From NCBI GenBank assembly GCA_018623155.1, contig JAAZVZ010000010.1, positions 1-64,000 of the forward strand: a stretch of DNA of 64,000 bases, given 5' to 3'. Each line of letters begins with the position of its first letter. Position 1 is the first letter of the stretch. This stretch comes from Glaciecola sp. GTDB lineage: Bacteria; Pseudomonadota; Gammaproteobacteria; Enterobacterales; Alteromonadaceae. Below are positions 10,027 through 19,019 of this stretch, in pieces. Under the pieces are notes generated by a model. The model made no database searches. It was given only the letters and a program-made list of their open reading frames with translations, and had not been told where the DNA came from. Position numbers and translations under genes: made by a program.

Positions 10027-10608
10027 TTAAGCTGCGAAGTTTTCGCTTGCAAAACTCCAGTTTGCTAGTGCCCAAAAACCTTCAAGGTAGTTAGGACGAA
10101 CATTGCGATAATCAATGTAGTAAGCGTGTTCCCAAAGGTCAACGGTTAACAATGGAGTGTGGCCGTCAGTAATTGGCGTTGCTGCATTGGATGTGTTCAC
10201 GATATCTAGTTGACCATCTGCCGTTTTGACTAACCAAGTCCAGCTAGAACCGAAGTTATTGACCGCTTTGTCGTTAAATGCTGCTTTGAATTCTGCAAAT
10301 GAACCCCACTTAGCGTTAATTGCATCTGCTAATTCACCCGTTGGTTCGCCACCAGCATTTGGTGATAAGCTGTTCCAATAAAAAGTGTGGTTCCAAACTT
10401 GAGCTGCATTGTTAAACACACCGCCGTCAGATGATTTGACGATATATTCAAGAGATTTACCCTCGAAGTCTGTGCCTTCAATTAAGCCATTTAGCTTGGT
10501 AACATAAGTTTGATGGTGTTTGCCGTGATGAAACTCAAGAGTTTCTGCTGAAATATGAGGTTCTAATGCATTTTTTTCGTAAGGTAATGCTGGTAATTCA
10601 AAAGCCAT
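10027..10608 (-). CDS. sodB: Superoxide dismutase [Fe]
   Basis: Cytosolic enzyme that converts superoxide to hydrogen peroxide and oxygen. It has 193 residues, the same as E. coli SodB. Metal ligands are at the canonical positions H27, H74, D157 and H161, and the surrounding [14 protein letters not shown] and [13 protein letters not shown] segments are typical of the iron enzyme, although metal preference cannot be fully settled from sequence. No signal peptide. It is a single-gene unit with its own terminator. It faces grxD across about 210 bp that contain both promoters and no other feature I could recognise. Confidence 0.97.
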   Translation of the reverse strand: MAFELPALPYEKNALEPHISAETLEFHHGKHHQTYVTKLNGLIEGTDFEGKSLEYIVKSSDGGVFNNAAQVWNHTFYWNSLSPNAGGEPTGELADAINAKWGSFAEFKAAFNDKAVNNFGSSWTWLVKTADGQLDIVNTSNAATPITDGHTPLLTVDLWEHAYYIDYRNVRPNYLEGFWALANWSFASENFAA

Positions 10609-10821
10609 GAAAATTCTCCATTCGGTAGCATGATATTAAGGATACAGTGCATAATATATGACTCGTTTTGTGAAAAACAAGCCCTTTATAGACGATTAAA
10701 TCATTATACTTGTCATTAAATATATGTTTTTTGTATAAATAAGTTCACTTCTATTTCATCCACCTTGAAAAAACAGGCATAATAACCATATATACATAGA
10801 ATAGAATATTGAAGGTTACTC

Positions 10822-11160
10822 ATGGAAACAGTAGAAAAAATCAAACAACAGATCGGTGAAAACCCGATTCTTTTATACATGAAGGGCTCGCCTAAACTAC
10901 CTAGTTGTGGTTTCTCGTCACAGGCATCTCAAGCACTGATGTCTTGTGGTGAACAGTTCGCTTACGTGGATATTTTACAAAATCCAGATATTCGTGCTGA
11001 ATTACCTAAATACGCGAACTGGCCAACATTCCCACAACTTTGGGTTGACGGAGAACTGGTTGGTGGATGCGATATCATTTTAGAGATGTTTCAGCAGGGT
11101 GAATTGCAAGAACTGATCAAAGAAACTGCAGCAAAGTATCCAAGCTCAGATTCTGAATAA
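10822..11160 (+). CDS. grxD: Monothiol glutaredoxin Grx4 (CGFS type)
   Basis: Grx4-type glutaredoxin of 112 residues. The single-cysteine active site CGFS is at 29-32, preceded by LYMKGSPKLPS, and the glutathione-binding WPTFPQLWVDGELVGGCDI segment follows. Such proteins bind [2Fe-2S] as homodimers or with BolA-type partners and act in Fe-S delivery and iron homeostasis rather than disulfide reduction. The Shine-Dalgarno GAAGG is well placed. An intrinsic terminator follows. The nearby bfd gene with a Fur-like site fits an iron-related neighbourhood. Confidence 0.96.
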   Translation: METVEKIKQQIGENPILLYMKGSPKLPSCGFSSQASQALMSCGEQFAYVDILQNPDIRAELPKYANWPTFPQLWVDGELVGGCDIILEMFQQGELQELIKETAAKYPSSDSE

Positions 11161-11194
11161 ATGCATTGTGCGTATTTTTGCACAATTCTATGAT

Positions 11195-11226
11195 TCAAAA
11201 AAAAGCGACTCTTTAGAGTCGCTTTT
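11195..11226. terminator. Bidirectional intrinsic terminator between grxD and bfd
   Basis: Near-perfect inverted repeat AAGCGACTCT/AGAGTCGCTT with a two-base TT loop, with A-rich sequence to its left and T-rich to its right, so it can end the plus-strand grxD transcript and the minus-strand bfd transcript. Confidence 0.85.
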
Positions 11227-11268
11227 AACGTTTTTGAGCATAATGATAATGCTACGAATGAGAAAAAG

Positions 11269-11463
11269 TTATCCGACGTTCTTAAATAATGACTCGTCGA
11301 TAATAGTGTCATCGATAATAGACTGAGCAGATTGAATGCAGGTACCGCACTGTTCGCCTAAGGTAAGTACTTGTTTTAGCTCACGTATGTTACCAACGCC
11401 ATGTTCTTCCACTGCTTCTTTAATGTCTTTATCAGTCACGCCAAAGCACATACATACGAACAT
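11269..11463 (-). CDS. bfd: Bacterioferritin-associated ferredoxin
   Basis: Small [2Fe-2S] protein that donates electrons to release iron from bacterioferritin. From the ATG at 11463 it is 64 residues, as in E. coli. The N-terminus is MFVCMCFGVTDKDIKEAV, with the Cys-x-Cys ligand pair at 4 and 6, and EQCGTCIQSA provides the second CxxC pair. The frame extends five residues upstream, but family N-termini begin at MxVC. No bacterioferritin gene is in this window. A Fur-like site just upstream suggests induction when iron is scarce. Confidence 0.92.
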   Translation of the reverse strand: MFVCMCFGVTDKDIKEAVEEHGVGNIRELKQVLTLGEQCGTCIQSAQSIIDDTIIDESLFKNVG

Positions 11464-11490
11464 ATTAAGCCACCTCAAAAATGAATATGC

Positions 11491-11509
11491 AAATAATAAT
11501 AGTTCTCAT
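11491..11509 (-). promoter_or_regulatory. Probable Fur box upstream of bfd
   Basis: On the minus strand the sequence AATGAGAACTATTATTATT resembles the Fur 19-bp consensus (alternating ATAAT/ATTAT hexamers, with a TGAGAA-type half site common in gammaproteobacteria). It ends about 28 nt before the bfd ATG, where it would overlap the promoter. It also lies about 120 bp ahead of the divergent peroxiredoxin gene, which it might influence. Confidence 0.6.
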
Positions 11510-11627
11510 TTGTTGTAAATGCAAATGATTTTTTACTTTTTGAGTTGATTCTTCGTTCCTAAGCCATATATTAGTACTTGACGTATGAAGTCTGTAATCT
11601 ATCCATCAAACAATATTGGAGAATAAT

Positions 11628-12233
11628 ATGGGAGTTTTAGTAGGCCGCCCGGCACCTGATTTCACTGCTGCAGCAGTACTTGGTTCAGGTGAAATCGTTG
11701 ATTCATTTAATCTTAAAGAAGCGGTACAAGGCAAAAAAGCCGTTGTGTTCTTTTATCCACTCGATTTTACGTTTGTTTGTCCATCTGAGCTAATCGCTTT
11801 TGACAAGCGCGTTGAAGAGTTCAAAAAACGTGGTGTAGAGGTAGTTGGTGTATCCATTGATTCACAATTTACCCATAATGCATGGCGTAACACACCTGTC
11901 AATGACGGTGGTATTGGTCAAGTGGGTTACACACTTGTTGCAGACGTAAAACACGATATTTGTCAGGCATATGATGTTGAGCACCCAGAAGCCGGCGTCG
12001 CGTTTCGTGCGTCATTCTTAATTGACGAAGAATTTAATGTGCGCCACCAAGTTGTGAATGACTTACCTCTTGGTCGTAATGTTGATGAGATGTTACGTAT
12101 GGTCGATGCATTGAATTTTCACCAAGACCACGGTGAAGTGTGTCCTGCAGGCTGGCAAGACGGTGATAAAGGCATGAACGCTTCACCTGACGGTGTTGCT
12201 GCATATTTATCAGAGAACTCTGACAAGCTTTAA
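11628..12233 (+). CDS. Typical 2-Cys peroxiredoxin (AhpC/Prx1 family)
   Basis: Thiol peroxidase that reduces hydrogen peroxide and organic peroxides. The start is ATG 11628, with GGAG at 11618-11621; a TTG at 11616 in frame overlaps that ribosome-binding site and is rejected. The 201-residue protein has the peroxidatic Cys51 in DFTFVCPSE and the resolving Cys172 in EVCPAGW. The C-terminal region after Cys172 is about 30 residues, a long tail of the type that makes such enzymes prone to overoxidation in eukaryotes. No AhpF neighbour is present, so reduction by thioredoxin is likely but inferred. Confidence 0.95.
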   Translation: MGVLVGRPAPDFTAAAVLGSGEIVDSFNLKEAVQGKKAVVFFYPLDFTFVCPSELIAFDKRVEEFKKRGVEVVGVSIDSQFTHNAWRNTPVNDGGIGQVGYTLVADVKHDICQAYDVEHPEAGVAFRASFLIDEEFNVRHQVVNDLPLGRNVDEMLRMVDALNFHQDHGEVCPAGWQDGDKGMNASPDGVAAYLSENSDKL

Positions 12234-12255
12234 GTCACGACAAAAAATTACTCTT

Positions 12256-12284
12256 AAAAAGCAGGCCAATAGGCCTGTTTTTTT
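12256..12284 (+). terminator. Intrinsic terminator of the peroxiredoxin gene
   Basis: The stem CAGGCC/GGCCTG (12262-12267 and 12272-12277) has a 4-nt loop, is preceded by A5 and followed by T8. It lies about 25 nt after the stop codon and may also work in the opposite direction. Confidence 0.88.
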
Positions 12285-12330
12285 GTGCGCAGAGTAGTGG
12301 TAAAAAAACTGTGAGAAGAGATTAGCTAAA

Positions 12331-12954
12331 TTATGTTAACGGCCAACCACCTAACGTCTGGTAGTGGTTGTGCATATGGCAAAACAGCTCTGCGGTTTTT
12401 TGTGTATCGTACAAGGCACCATGGGCTTGTTTTTGATCAAAAGCGATACCAGCTGCCTCGCAGGCTTTGACTAATACCGTCTGACCTAAGGTGAGGGCCG
12501 CTAACGTGGTGGTATCGAACGATACAAATGGATGAAAAGGCGTGCGTTTGATTTTGCTCCGAGTAATTGCAGCATTGATGAAGCTTTGGTCAAACGTCGC
12601 ATTATGCGCAGTGATGATGGAGCGTTGACATTGATGCTTTTTTTGAGCTTTACTCACCATCTTACATAGCGCTTTCATTGCGGTTTGCTCATCGATTGCC
12701 CCGCGCAGGGCACAATTTACATCTATACCATTAAATTCGAGTGCAGAGGCTTCTAAATTGGCACCTGAGAAGGGTTCAATATGAGCATGATAGGTTTCAT
12801 CTATCGCAAGTGCCCCGGTTTCAGGTTCCATTTTGAGAGTGATTGCTGCGACTTCTAGTAAGGCGTCAGTTTGCGCATTAAACCCTGCAGTCTCCACATC
12901 AATTATGACCGGGAAATACCCTCGAAAACGTTGATTTAATTCAAACATAAACAC
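12331..12954 (-). CDS. rnt: Ribonuclease T
   Basis: DEDD-family 3'-5' exoribonuclease that matures the 3' ends of tRNAs and other stable RNAs. The 207-residue product matches E. coli RNase T almost end to end: [18 protein letters not shown] with catalytic Asp19 and Glu21, [10 protein letters not shown] (third acidic residue), and [16 protein letters not shown] (catalytic His and Asp). The N-terminus is a few residues shorter than in E. coli, and translation could begin at Met1 or Met3. It lies 17 nt downstream of nth in the same direction and could be the last gene of the rsx-nth operon. Confidence 0.95.
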   Translation of the reverse strand: MFMFELNQRFRGYFPVIIDVETAGFNAQTDALLEVAAITLKMEPETGALAIDETYHAHIEPFSGANLEASALEFNGIDVNCALRGAIDEQTAMKALCKMVSKAQKKHQCQRSIITAHNATFDQSFINAAITRSKIKRTPFHPFVSFDTTTLAALTLGQTVLVKACEAAGIAFDQKQAHGALYDTQKTAELFCHMHNHYQTLGGWPLT

Positions 12955-12971
12955 TCCAAAACGGTTGATGG

Positions 12972-13643
12972 CTAACGCTTAGCTCGCTTTTCAGTTTCTT
13001 TAATCACCTGATTAATAAAACTCTTACGTCCAAATTGTCGCGTGATGATACAACGATCGAGTGAAAACCCACGAGCTGGGCAATATTCGCGTCCGTAAAA
13101 AATAATCTGAAGATGTAAGTCGTTCCATTTTTCTTTAGGAAATAGGCGTTTTGCATCACGTTCAGTCTGCTCTACGCTTTTGCCATTGGATAAGCCCCAA
13201 CGATACATCAAACGATGAATATGGGTATCTACAGGAAATGCGGGGACGCCAAATGCTTGAGACATTACCACCGATGCTGTTTTATGGCCAACTGCAGGCA
13301 TTGCTTCTAACGCCGCAAAATCCTTTGGTACTTCGCCATTATGCTGTCGGATGATCATATCTGACAGATGCCAAATACCTTTTGATTTCATTGGCGATAA
13401 ACCGCATGGTCTGATGATCGCTTGAATGTCTTCAATACTCATTTTGACCATGTCATAAGGATTATCCGCTTTTGCAAATAATAAAGGGGTGATTTGATTG
13501 ACGCGTTCGTCGGTACATTGGGCAGATAATAGAACAGCAATAAGCAAAGTATAAGGATCTTTATGATCTAACGGAACCGGCACTTCTGGGTATAGTTCTT
13601 CTAGAATCGCAATAATGGCTTGGACTTTTTCACTTTTGGTCAT
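12972..13643 (-). CDS. nth: Endonuclease III-family DNA glycosylase lacking a full Fe-S cluster motif
   Basis: Base-excision repair glycosylase/AP lyase, 223 residues. The helix-hairpin-helix motif [14 protein letters not shown] contains the catalytic Lys121, and VDTHIHRL supplies Asp139, matching K120 and D138 of E. coli Nth. The C-terminal Cys-x6-Cys-x2-Cys-x5-Cys cluster is degraded: the equivalents are Cys188, Leu195, Cys198 and Phe204, so two of four ligands are missing and a [4Fe-4S] cluster is unlikely. The sequence around it ([10 protein letters not shown], then GRKSFI) differs from enterobacterial Nth. The position after rsxE is the usual one for nth. Catalysis is probably intact; the variant type may have been acquired horizontally (inference). 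Confidence 0.9.
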   Translation of the reverse strand: MTKSEKVQAIIAILEELYPEVPVPLDHKDPYTLLIAVLLSAQCTDERVNQITPLLFAKADNPYDMVKMSIEDIQAIIRPCGLSPMKSKGIWHLSDMIIRQHNGEVPKDFAALEAMPAVGHKTASVVMSQAFGVPAFPVDTHIHRLMYRWGLSNGKSVEQTERDAKRLFPKEKWNDLHLQIIFYGREYCPARGFSLDRCIITRQFGRKSFINQVIKETEKRAKR

Positions 13644-13646
13644 GGA

Positions 13647-13682
13647 TTAGTTCTCGGCAGTAACTCAGCTCTCGGCAGTAAC
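13647..13682 (-). repeat. 18-bp tandem duplication spanning the rsxE stop codon
   Basis: Two adjacent 18-nt units (13665-13682 and 13647-13664) differ at two positions. On the minus strand the first encodes V-T-A-E-S-stop and ends rsxE; the second reads V-T-A-E-N-stop in the same frame and fills the gap before nth. It looks like a recent slippage duplication of the last codons and stop of rsxE. Confidence 0.85.
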
Positions 13683-14360
13683 ACGAGCACGTTCGACGAT
13701 TTTTTCAGGTTTTGGTGCGAACTTAGCTTCTAAACGAGGGTCGAGAATATTTTTTAGCGCTATTAATAAGCCCATTCCGATAAACGCACCAGGAGGCAAA
13801 ATGGCTAATAAAAATGGATTATCGGGTACGAATATGGTGATTTTTAAATCAACCGCCCAAGCACCTAATAAAAGCTCAGCACCACTAAATAATGTGCCGC
13901 TCCCTAAAATTTCTCTTATGCCACCTAGAAGTACCAGAACCAGAGCAAAACCAGCGCCCATAATAAAACCATCATATGCTGAAGGAAACAGTTCATTTTT
14001 GGCAGCAAACGCTTCAGCCCGTCCAATAATGGCACAATTGGTCACGATCAGCGGGATGAATATGCCTAAAGCCAGGTAGAGCTCAAATGTAAATGCTTGC
14101 ATGAGTAGTTGAATAATGGTTACAAAAGCAGCAATGACAATCACAAATATCGGGATGCGGATCTCGTTTGGGACATAATGACGCACCGCCGAAACCGTTA
14201 TATTTGAACCCATTAGTACAAATAATGTCGCCAAACCCAGTCCCAAACCATTAATTGCTGAACTCGTGACAGCAAGAAGAGGGCACAATCCAAGGAGTTG
14301 GACAAGTGCTGGATTATTTTTCCATAATCCTTGCCAAGTGAGTTCTTTAACATCAATCAT
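13665..14360 (-). CDS. rsxE: Rsx/Rnf electron transport complex subunit E
   Basis: Integral membrane subunit of the ion-translocating Rsx (Rnf) complex. From ATG 14360 it is 231 residues, beginning [21 protein letters not shown] like E. coli RsxE. The open frame extends 28 codons upstream into rsxG, but that segment is hydrophilic and not family-like. About six membrane helices are visible, with the hallmark [10 protein letters not shown] in the first and ITNCAIIGR-type ([14 protein letters not shown]) in the middle, shared with RsxA. It overlaps the rsxG end by 8 nt. The last codons are duplicated after the stop. Confidence 0.95.
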   Translation of the reverse strand: MIDVKELTWQGLWKNNPALVQLLGLCPLLAVTSSAINGLGLGLATLFVLMGSNITVSAVRHYVPNEIRIPIFVIVIAAFVTIIQLLMQAFTFELYLALGIFIPLIVTNCAIIGRAEAFAAKNELFPSAYDGFIMGAGFALVLVLLGGIREILGSGTLFSGAELLLGAWAVDLKITIFVPDNPFLLAILPPGAFIGMGLLIALKNILDPRLEAKFAPKPEKIVERARVTAES

Positions 14361-15009
14361 TCTGATTGTCCTCGAGTGCACATTGATTGGTGGAGAGAGC
14401 GATTTGTGTGAGGTTTTGTTGCACATACAATGCAGTGTTTGCAATCGCCTGTGTTAATGCCCGTGGTGTGATGGTCGCACCAGTGAACGCGTCAAACTGA
14501 CCGCCATCTTTTTTAACTGTCCATTCTGATTGTCGCTCGGGCGTTATCACTTGATTATCGAAGTCGAAAACCCAAGGACTGACTCGTTCGTCAATTTTGT
14601 CGCCTAAGCCAGGTGTTTCCATATGTTGTAATACACGTACGCCGGTAACGGTCGTAAACTCTTCTCCGGCAAGACCAACAATAAATCGAATCGCTCCGCT
14701 GTAGCCATTTGGTGCGACACTCTCAATGGCAAGAGCGGTCATCTCTGAGCCAAAACGACCGCGATACGCTTTGAGTTGACTGGTATTGCCTAACGCTTGA
14801 ACGACTGGAAGTGCAATGCAATCATGTTGAATGTCATTATCATAATATGTTGATGGCACCACATCACCGATAACGCTAAGGAGCTTAGCTTGTTCTTGTG
14901 CTTTGATTCGGTCTTTTGTTCCGACGTACGTTAACGTTATTAATCCAGCCACACACAGCGCAAAGATTCCCAAAATCAGCGCATTTTTTTGCGTATTTTG
15001 AACAATCAT
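14353..15009 (-). CDS. rsxG: Rsx/Rnf complex subunit G (covalent FMN subunit)
   Basis: Periplasm-facing subunit anchored by one N-terminal helix (residues about 9-30). The FMN-binding motif is TGAT at 176-179 in [14 protein letters not shown]; by analogy with characterised RnfG proteins FMN is attached to Thr179. GLGDKID near 135-140 is also conserved in the family. Length is 218 residues. It overlaps rsxD by 4 nt (ATGA) and rsxE by 8 nt, implying translational coupling. Confidence 0.96.
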   Translation of the reverse strand: MIVQNTQKNALILGIFALCVAGLITLTYVGTKDRIKAQEQAKLLSVIGDVVPSTYYDNDIQHDCIALPVVQALGNTSQLKAYRGRFGSEMTALAIESVAPNGYSGAIRFIVGLAGEEFTTVTGVRVLQHMETPGLGDKIDERVSPWVFDFDNQVITPERQSEWTVKKDGGQFDAFTGATITPRALTQAIANTALYVQQNLTQIALSTNQCALEDNQND

Positions 15010-16064
15010 GAGCGCGCTCCATAGGTTCGCGGTTGTGTATAATAGTCAATTAAGGGTACCGCGATATTCATTAATAATACCGCAAAGGCAACTGCATCCG
15101 GATAGCCACCAAAAGTCCGGATGATCACCGTCCAAAAGCCAATTAATGCACCAAAAATAATTCTGCCTTTGGGCGTCGTCGAGCCTGACACAGGATCAGT
15201 GACAATAAAAAAGGCTCCAAATAAGACTGCACCAGAAAAGAGGTGAAAGAGCACTCCACCAGAGGCATCTGGCATAATCATATTGAGAAATCCAGACGTG
15301 AGGATAACACCTGCTAACATGCTGATTGGCATATGCCATGAAATGAACTTGCGCCATAACAAAAACAAACCACCCACTAAATAAGCTAGAGCGACCCAAG
15401 CCCAGCCATGTGATAAGCCTGATTCGGATGTGAAAATAGGTGCTTGTAAAGCCTCACTGTACGTTTCTCCCAACAGTAGCGATGAGCGGACAGCGTCCAA
15501 AGGCGTAGCTTGTGTCACGCCATCGATGCCTAAGCGCAGTTGTGTAATGTCATAACCACTGACGCTGAAACCGGTAAAGATAACGCTCAATGCATCGGTC
15601 AAATTATATGGGTAAAGTGCCATACTTTGCACGGGCAACCACATGCTCATTGCCAGTGGGAATGAGATGAGTAACATGACATATCCACCCATAGCAGGGT
15701 TAAACATGTTAAAACCTAGACCACCGTAAAGCTGTTTAACAATTGCGATACTGAAAAAGGTGCCAATCACAATTAACCACCACGGCGCAAGAGGGGGGAT
15801 GCTGACAGCTAATAACAGGGCAGTCAGTACAGCTGAATAGTCTGATAATATGCGCTTGGCATTGCGTCTTCGCAATTTCATAATGCCAGCCTCAGTGATT
15901 AGGGCGGTCGCGATTGCGAGCATGAGTTGAATCATTACGCCCCAACCAAAAAACCACACCTGTGCCATGATCCCAGGGATACAGGCATAACAAACTGCTC
16001 GCATGACACTTGCAGTATCGCGACGAACTCGATTGTGAGGTGAACTTGATAAACTAAACTGCAT
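15006..16064 (-). CDS. rsxD: Rsx/Rnf complex subunit D (membrane flavin subunit)
   Basis: Polytopic membrane subunit of 352 residues with about nine to ten hydrophobic helices and a covalent FMN site. The flavinylated Thr is expected at 187 in TQATPLDAVRSS, the same position reported for Vibrio RnfD. GGLGFNMFNPAMGGYVM near 114-130 and the C-terminal TDPVSGSTTPKGRIIFG are family signatures. Its start overlaps the rsxC stop by one base (TAATG). Confidence 0.96.
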   Translation of the reverse strand: MQFSLSSSPHNRVRRDTASVMRAVCYACIPGIMAQVWFFGWGVMIQLMLAIATALITEAGIMKLRRRNAKRILSDYSAVLTALLLAVSIPPLAPWWLIVIGTFFSIAIVKQLYGGLGFNMFNPAMGGYVMLLISFPLAMSMWLPVQSMALYPYNLTDALSVIFTGFSVSGYDITQLRLGIDGVTQATPLDAVRSSLLLGETYSEALQAPIFTSESGLSHGWAWVALAYLVGGLFLLWRKFISWHMPISMLAGVILTSGFLNMIMPDASGGVLFHLFSGAVLFGAFFIVTDPVSGSTTPKGRIIFGALIGFWTVIIRTFGGYPDAVAFAVLLMNIAVPLIDYYTQPRTYGARS

Positions 16065-17710
16065 TATTCTGATGACTCATTATTATCGGTAGAAGATGTA
16101 TCTGAATTAGTCGCTTTTGCCGCTTGTTGCTTTTTAGCTTTGGCTCTTGCTAAAGCGGCTGCAATTTTGGCTTTGGCATCACCGCCATTGTTTTCCATAG
16201 CGGCTTTACGAGCTTCTGCGGCTTTACGATGCTTTTCTTCACGTGCTTTTTTGTCAGCTTCAAGTCGAGCTTGTCGCTGCTCAAAACGCAATTTGGCTTT
16301 TTCCGATTTTTGTTGTTCGTCTAATTGTGCCTTTATCTCGGCTTTGGCTTGACGATAATACTGAACCAAAGGGATTTCGCTTGGGCAGACATAAGCACAA
16401 GCGCCACATTCAATGCAATCGGCTAATGCGTATTCTTCTGCTTTCGGATAATCTTTGGCTTTACTATACCAATAGAGTTGTTGCGGCAATAAACCAGCAG
16501 GACAGGCATCAGTACAGTAACCGCAGCGAATACAAGGTTTTTCATCGTCAATATCGGGCAATTCATCTGCAGCAGGCACCAGTACACAGTTTGTGATCTT
16601 GACGACCGGGACAGAATCATTTGCAACGGCAAAGCCCATCATTGGTCCACCCATAATGACTTTGTGTCGTTTCTGTTTGGTTGGTTGATACTTGGCAAAG
16701 GAGAGCAGATCTGACATTGGAGTACCTAATAACGCCCAAACATTTTGCGGCATATCAAGGGCTTCACCGGTCAAGGTCACTACCCGCTGAACCAATGCTT
16801 TGCCATAAATGATGGCATCGGCAATCGCAAAACAGGTCCCCACGTTGAACATCATACATCCAATGTCCATTGGCAAACCTGAACGAGGGACTTCATGACC
16901 TGTCAGTGCCTTAATTAATTGCTTTTCACCACCCGCAGGGTATTTGGTAGGGACACTGGCCATGGTAATCGAAGCGTCTGAACTACAAGCGGTTTTCAAT
17001 GCTTCAAATGCTTCAGGTTTGTTATTTTCAATGGCGATGATGATTTCTTTTGGCTTCACTAAGTAGCGCAAAATATCTATGCCTTGTTTGATCTGCCAAG
17101 CGTGTTCGCGCATGATGCGATCATCGGAGCTGATATAAGGCTCACACTCGATACCATTAATAATCAAACATTCTACGTCATGATCATGCTGAGTTTTGAT
17201 ATGGGTGGGAAATCCGGCCCCACCCAAACCACTTATCCCAGCATCACAGATACGTTCAATCAATTTGACTGGCTCCACCGAACGATAATCATCGAATGGT
17301 GGCATGATATGCCACTCCTCAGCGCCGTCAGGCTCCAATATAATGGTCGATTCTGGCAAGCCTGATGCATGAGCACTGGAATGAGCAGTAATTTCAATAA
17401 TAGTGCCTGATGTACTGGCATGCACAGGCACAGCAAAAGGATGTGAACTGTGAGTCAGTGGTTGGCCTTTTTTCACCTTATCGCCAACTGCGACGGCAAG
17501 ACTACCTTGTATACCGGCATGTTGTTTGAGAGGTATGTACAGCGTTTTGGGCACAGGCATACTTGCTATAGGTGCTTGATTAGATAATAATTTTGCTTCA
17601 GGTGGATGCACACCGCCTGGGAAGTCGTGCAATTGACCTGCTTTGATCGCCTCAACAACAGCTGCCCCATCAACGCGATCTAGGATATCTATTTTGGCAA
17701 AAGCTTCCAT
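16064..17710 (-). CDS. rsxC: Rsx/Rnf complex subunit C (NADH-side Fe-S subunit)
   Basis: Cytosolic electron-input subunit. It has 548 residues, clearly shorter than E. coli RsxC (740), the difference lying in a shorter Lys/Ala/Glu-rich C-terminal tail (about residues 460-548, probably coiled coil or disordered). The N-terminal GGVHPPEAK motif is diagnostic. GISGLGGAGFPTH forms the NADH/FMN-binding glycine-rich region, and two [4Fe-4S] motifs lie at 393-404 (CIRCGYCTDACP) and 432-443 (CIECGACAYVCP). It shares one base with rsxB and with rsxD at either end. Confidence 0.96.
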   Translation of the reverse strand: MEAFAKIDILDRVDGAAVVEAIKAGQLHDFPGGVHPPEAKLLSNQAPIASMPVPKTLYIPLKQHAGIQGSLAVAVGDKVKKGQPLTHSSHPFAVPVHASTSGTIIEITAHSSAHASGLPESTIILEPDGAEEWHIMPPFDDYRSVEPVKLIERICDAGISGLGGAGFPTHIKTQHDHDVECLIINGIECEPYISSDDRIMREHAWQIKQGIDILRYLVKPKEIIIAIENNKPEAFEALKTACSSDASITMASVPTKYPAGGEKQLIKALTGHEVPRSGLPMDIGCMMFNVGTCFAIADAIIYGKALVQRVVTLTGEALDMPQNVWALLGTPMSDLLSFAKYQPTKQKRHKVIMGGPMMGFAVANDSVPVVKITNCVLVPAADELPDIDDEKPCIRCGYCTDACPAGLLPQQLYWYSKAKDYPKAEEYALADCIECGACAYVCPSEIPLVQYYRQAKAEIKAQLDEQQKSEKAKLRFEQRQARLEADKKAREEKHRKAAEARKAAMENNGGDAKAKIAAALARAKAKKQQAAKATNSDTSSTDNNESSE

Positions 17711-18291
17711 TATGACACCTGTTTTATATCAATATTACCAACTGTACCACCCGAATTCCTACCGATGTGCCATTTGAAGTTCGCTGGCGTCTCTTGAACT
17801 GGGACCATGTCGATACAATCAACAGGGCAGGGGGCAACGCATAAATCACAACCTGTGCATTCGTCGATAATGACGGTATGCATTTGCTTGGCTGCACCGA
17901 TAATGGCATCCACTGGACAAGCTTGAATGCACTTTGTGCAACCAATGCATTCTGCTTCTCGGATATAGGCGATTTTTTTGACATCTTCTACACCATGGGC
18001 ACTGTCCAATGGTTTGGGTTCCACTCCCATAAGATCGGCGAGTTTTTTGATGGTGGCTTCACCACCTGGTGGACATTTGTTTATCTCATCACCGTTGGCA
18101 ATTGCTTCAGCGTAAGGTTTACACCCTGGATAGCCACATTGTCCACACTGAGTTTGCGGAAGAATAGCATCGATTTGGTCGACCAATGGATCCGATTCAA
18201 CTTTAAATTTGACCGCTGAATAACCGAGAATTGCCCCAAATAACAGTGCGAGCAAGCCGAGTACCATTAACGCAAATGCAAATAAAGACAT
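17710..18291 (-). CDS. rsxB: Rsx/Rnf complex subunit B (polyferredoxin)
   Basis: Membrane-anchored ferredoxin of the Rsx complex, 193 residues. An N-terminal helix (residues about 4-27) is followed by a Fe-S domain with Cys49, Cys52, Cys57 and Cys73, then two classical 4Fe-4S motifs with cysteines at 115/118/121/125 and 145/148/151/155. It passes electrons between RsxC and the membrane subunits. Overlaps rsxA and rsxC by one base each. Confidence 0.96.
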   Translation of the reverse strand: MSLFAFALMVLGLLALLFGAILGYSAVKFKVESDPLVDQIDAILPQTQCGQCGYPGCKPYAEAIANGDEINKCPPGGEATIKKLADLMGVEPKPLDSAHGVEDVKKIAYIREAECIGCTKCIQACPVDAIIGAAKQMHTVIIDECTGCDLCVAPCPVDCIDMVPVQETPANFKWHIGRNSGGTVGNIDIKQVS

Positions 18292-18869
18292 TACGACACC
18301 AACCCTGTGAAACCCATAAAGGCAAGTGACATCATGCCTGCCGTGACCATAGCAATGGCCGCGCCACGAAATGGGGTGGGAACGTCAGCTGCAGCTAAAC
18401 GCTCGCGCATCGCCGCAAATAAAATCATGACGAGTGAGAAACCCATTGCAGCGCCAAAGCCGTAGACAATTGACTCGGTCATTGAATGTTGTTCTTTGAT
18501 ATTGAGTAATGCGACCCCTAAAACGGCACAATTGGTGGTAATTAGAGGTAAGAAAATACCCAACAAGCGATATAACGTTGGGCTTGTCTTATGGACAACC
18601 ATCTCAGTGAATTGTACGACTACCGCAATCACCAAGATAAACGACACGGTACGCAAAAATTGCAAATCAAAAGGAATCAGAAGATAGGTTTCAATCAAGT
18701 AACTTGCCAAAGAGGCTAAAGTAAGCACAAAAGTTGTCGCCATAGACATGCCGATGGCGGTTTCAAGTTTGCTTGATACACCCATAAAAGGGCACAGCCC
18801 TAAAAACTGTACCAAGACAAAATTATTCACCAATACTGTGCTAATCAGCAGTAATACAAATTCAGTCAT
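18291..18869 (-). CDS. rsxA: Rsx/Rnf complex subunit A
   Basis: First gene of the rsxABCDGE operon: a 192-residue membrane protein with six predicted helices. [13 protein letters not shown] and [14 protein letters not shown] are the paired motifs that in structures hold an Fe-S cluster between RsxA and RsxE within the membrane. In E. coli the complex keeps SoxR reduced; in Vibrio the Rnf complex pumps sodium. Which applies here cannot be told from sequence. The promoter should lie within 18870-18960. Confidence 0.96.
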   Translation of the reverse strand: MTEFVLLLISTVLVNNFVLVQFLGLCPFMGVSSKLETAIGMSMATTFVLTLASLASYLIETYLLIPFDLQFLRTVSFILVIAVVVQFTEMVVHKTSPTLYRLLGIFLPLITTNCAVLGVALLNIKEQHSMTESIVYGFGAAMGFSLVMILFAAMRERLAAADVPTPFRGAAIAMVTAGMMSLAFMGFTGLVS

Positions 18870-18970
18870 TATGTGTTATGGCGTGGAAAATATAAGTTGT
18901 ATTATCTAATGTTTAACGAATATAAACAATGATTTGGCTCATTTTATTAAGCAAATTAGTAAAAATTCTG

Positions 18971-18988
18971 AAAACGTTTTTGGAAACG
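18971..18988 (-). terminator. Weak terminator candidate after the tRNA-Asn pair
   Basis: On the minus strand a short CGTTT/AAACG stem (18975-18988) is followed by TTTT, about 31 nt beyond the second tRNA. The stem is only 5 bp, so it is a weak call. Confidence 0.35.
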
Positions 18989-19019
18989 AATTGAAACGTA
19001 AGAATGGATGTGCGATAGA

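Noticed and set aside
11236-11256. Fur-box-like sequence (ATAATGATAATGCT) just after the grxD terminator
   Set aside because: It lies between the 3' ends of two convergent genes, where a promoter operator would serve nothing, and the match covers only about half of the consensus.
11616-11627. TTG start for the peroxiredoxin
   Set aside because: It overlaps the GGAG ribosome-binding site of the ATG at 11628, where the family N-terminus begins.
14361-14444. 28 extra codons before the RsxE start
   Set aside because: The segment lies inside rsxG and is hydrophilic; the ATG at 14360 gives the family N-terminus.
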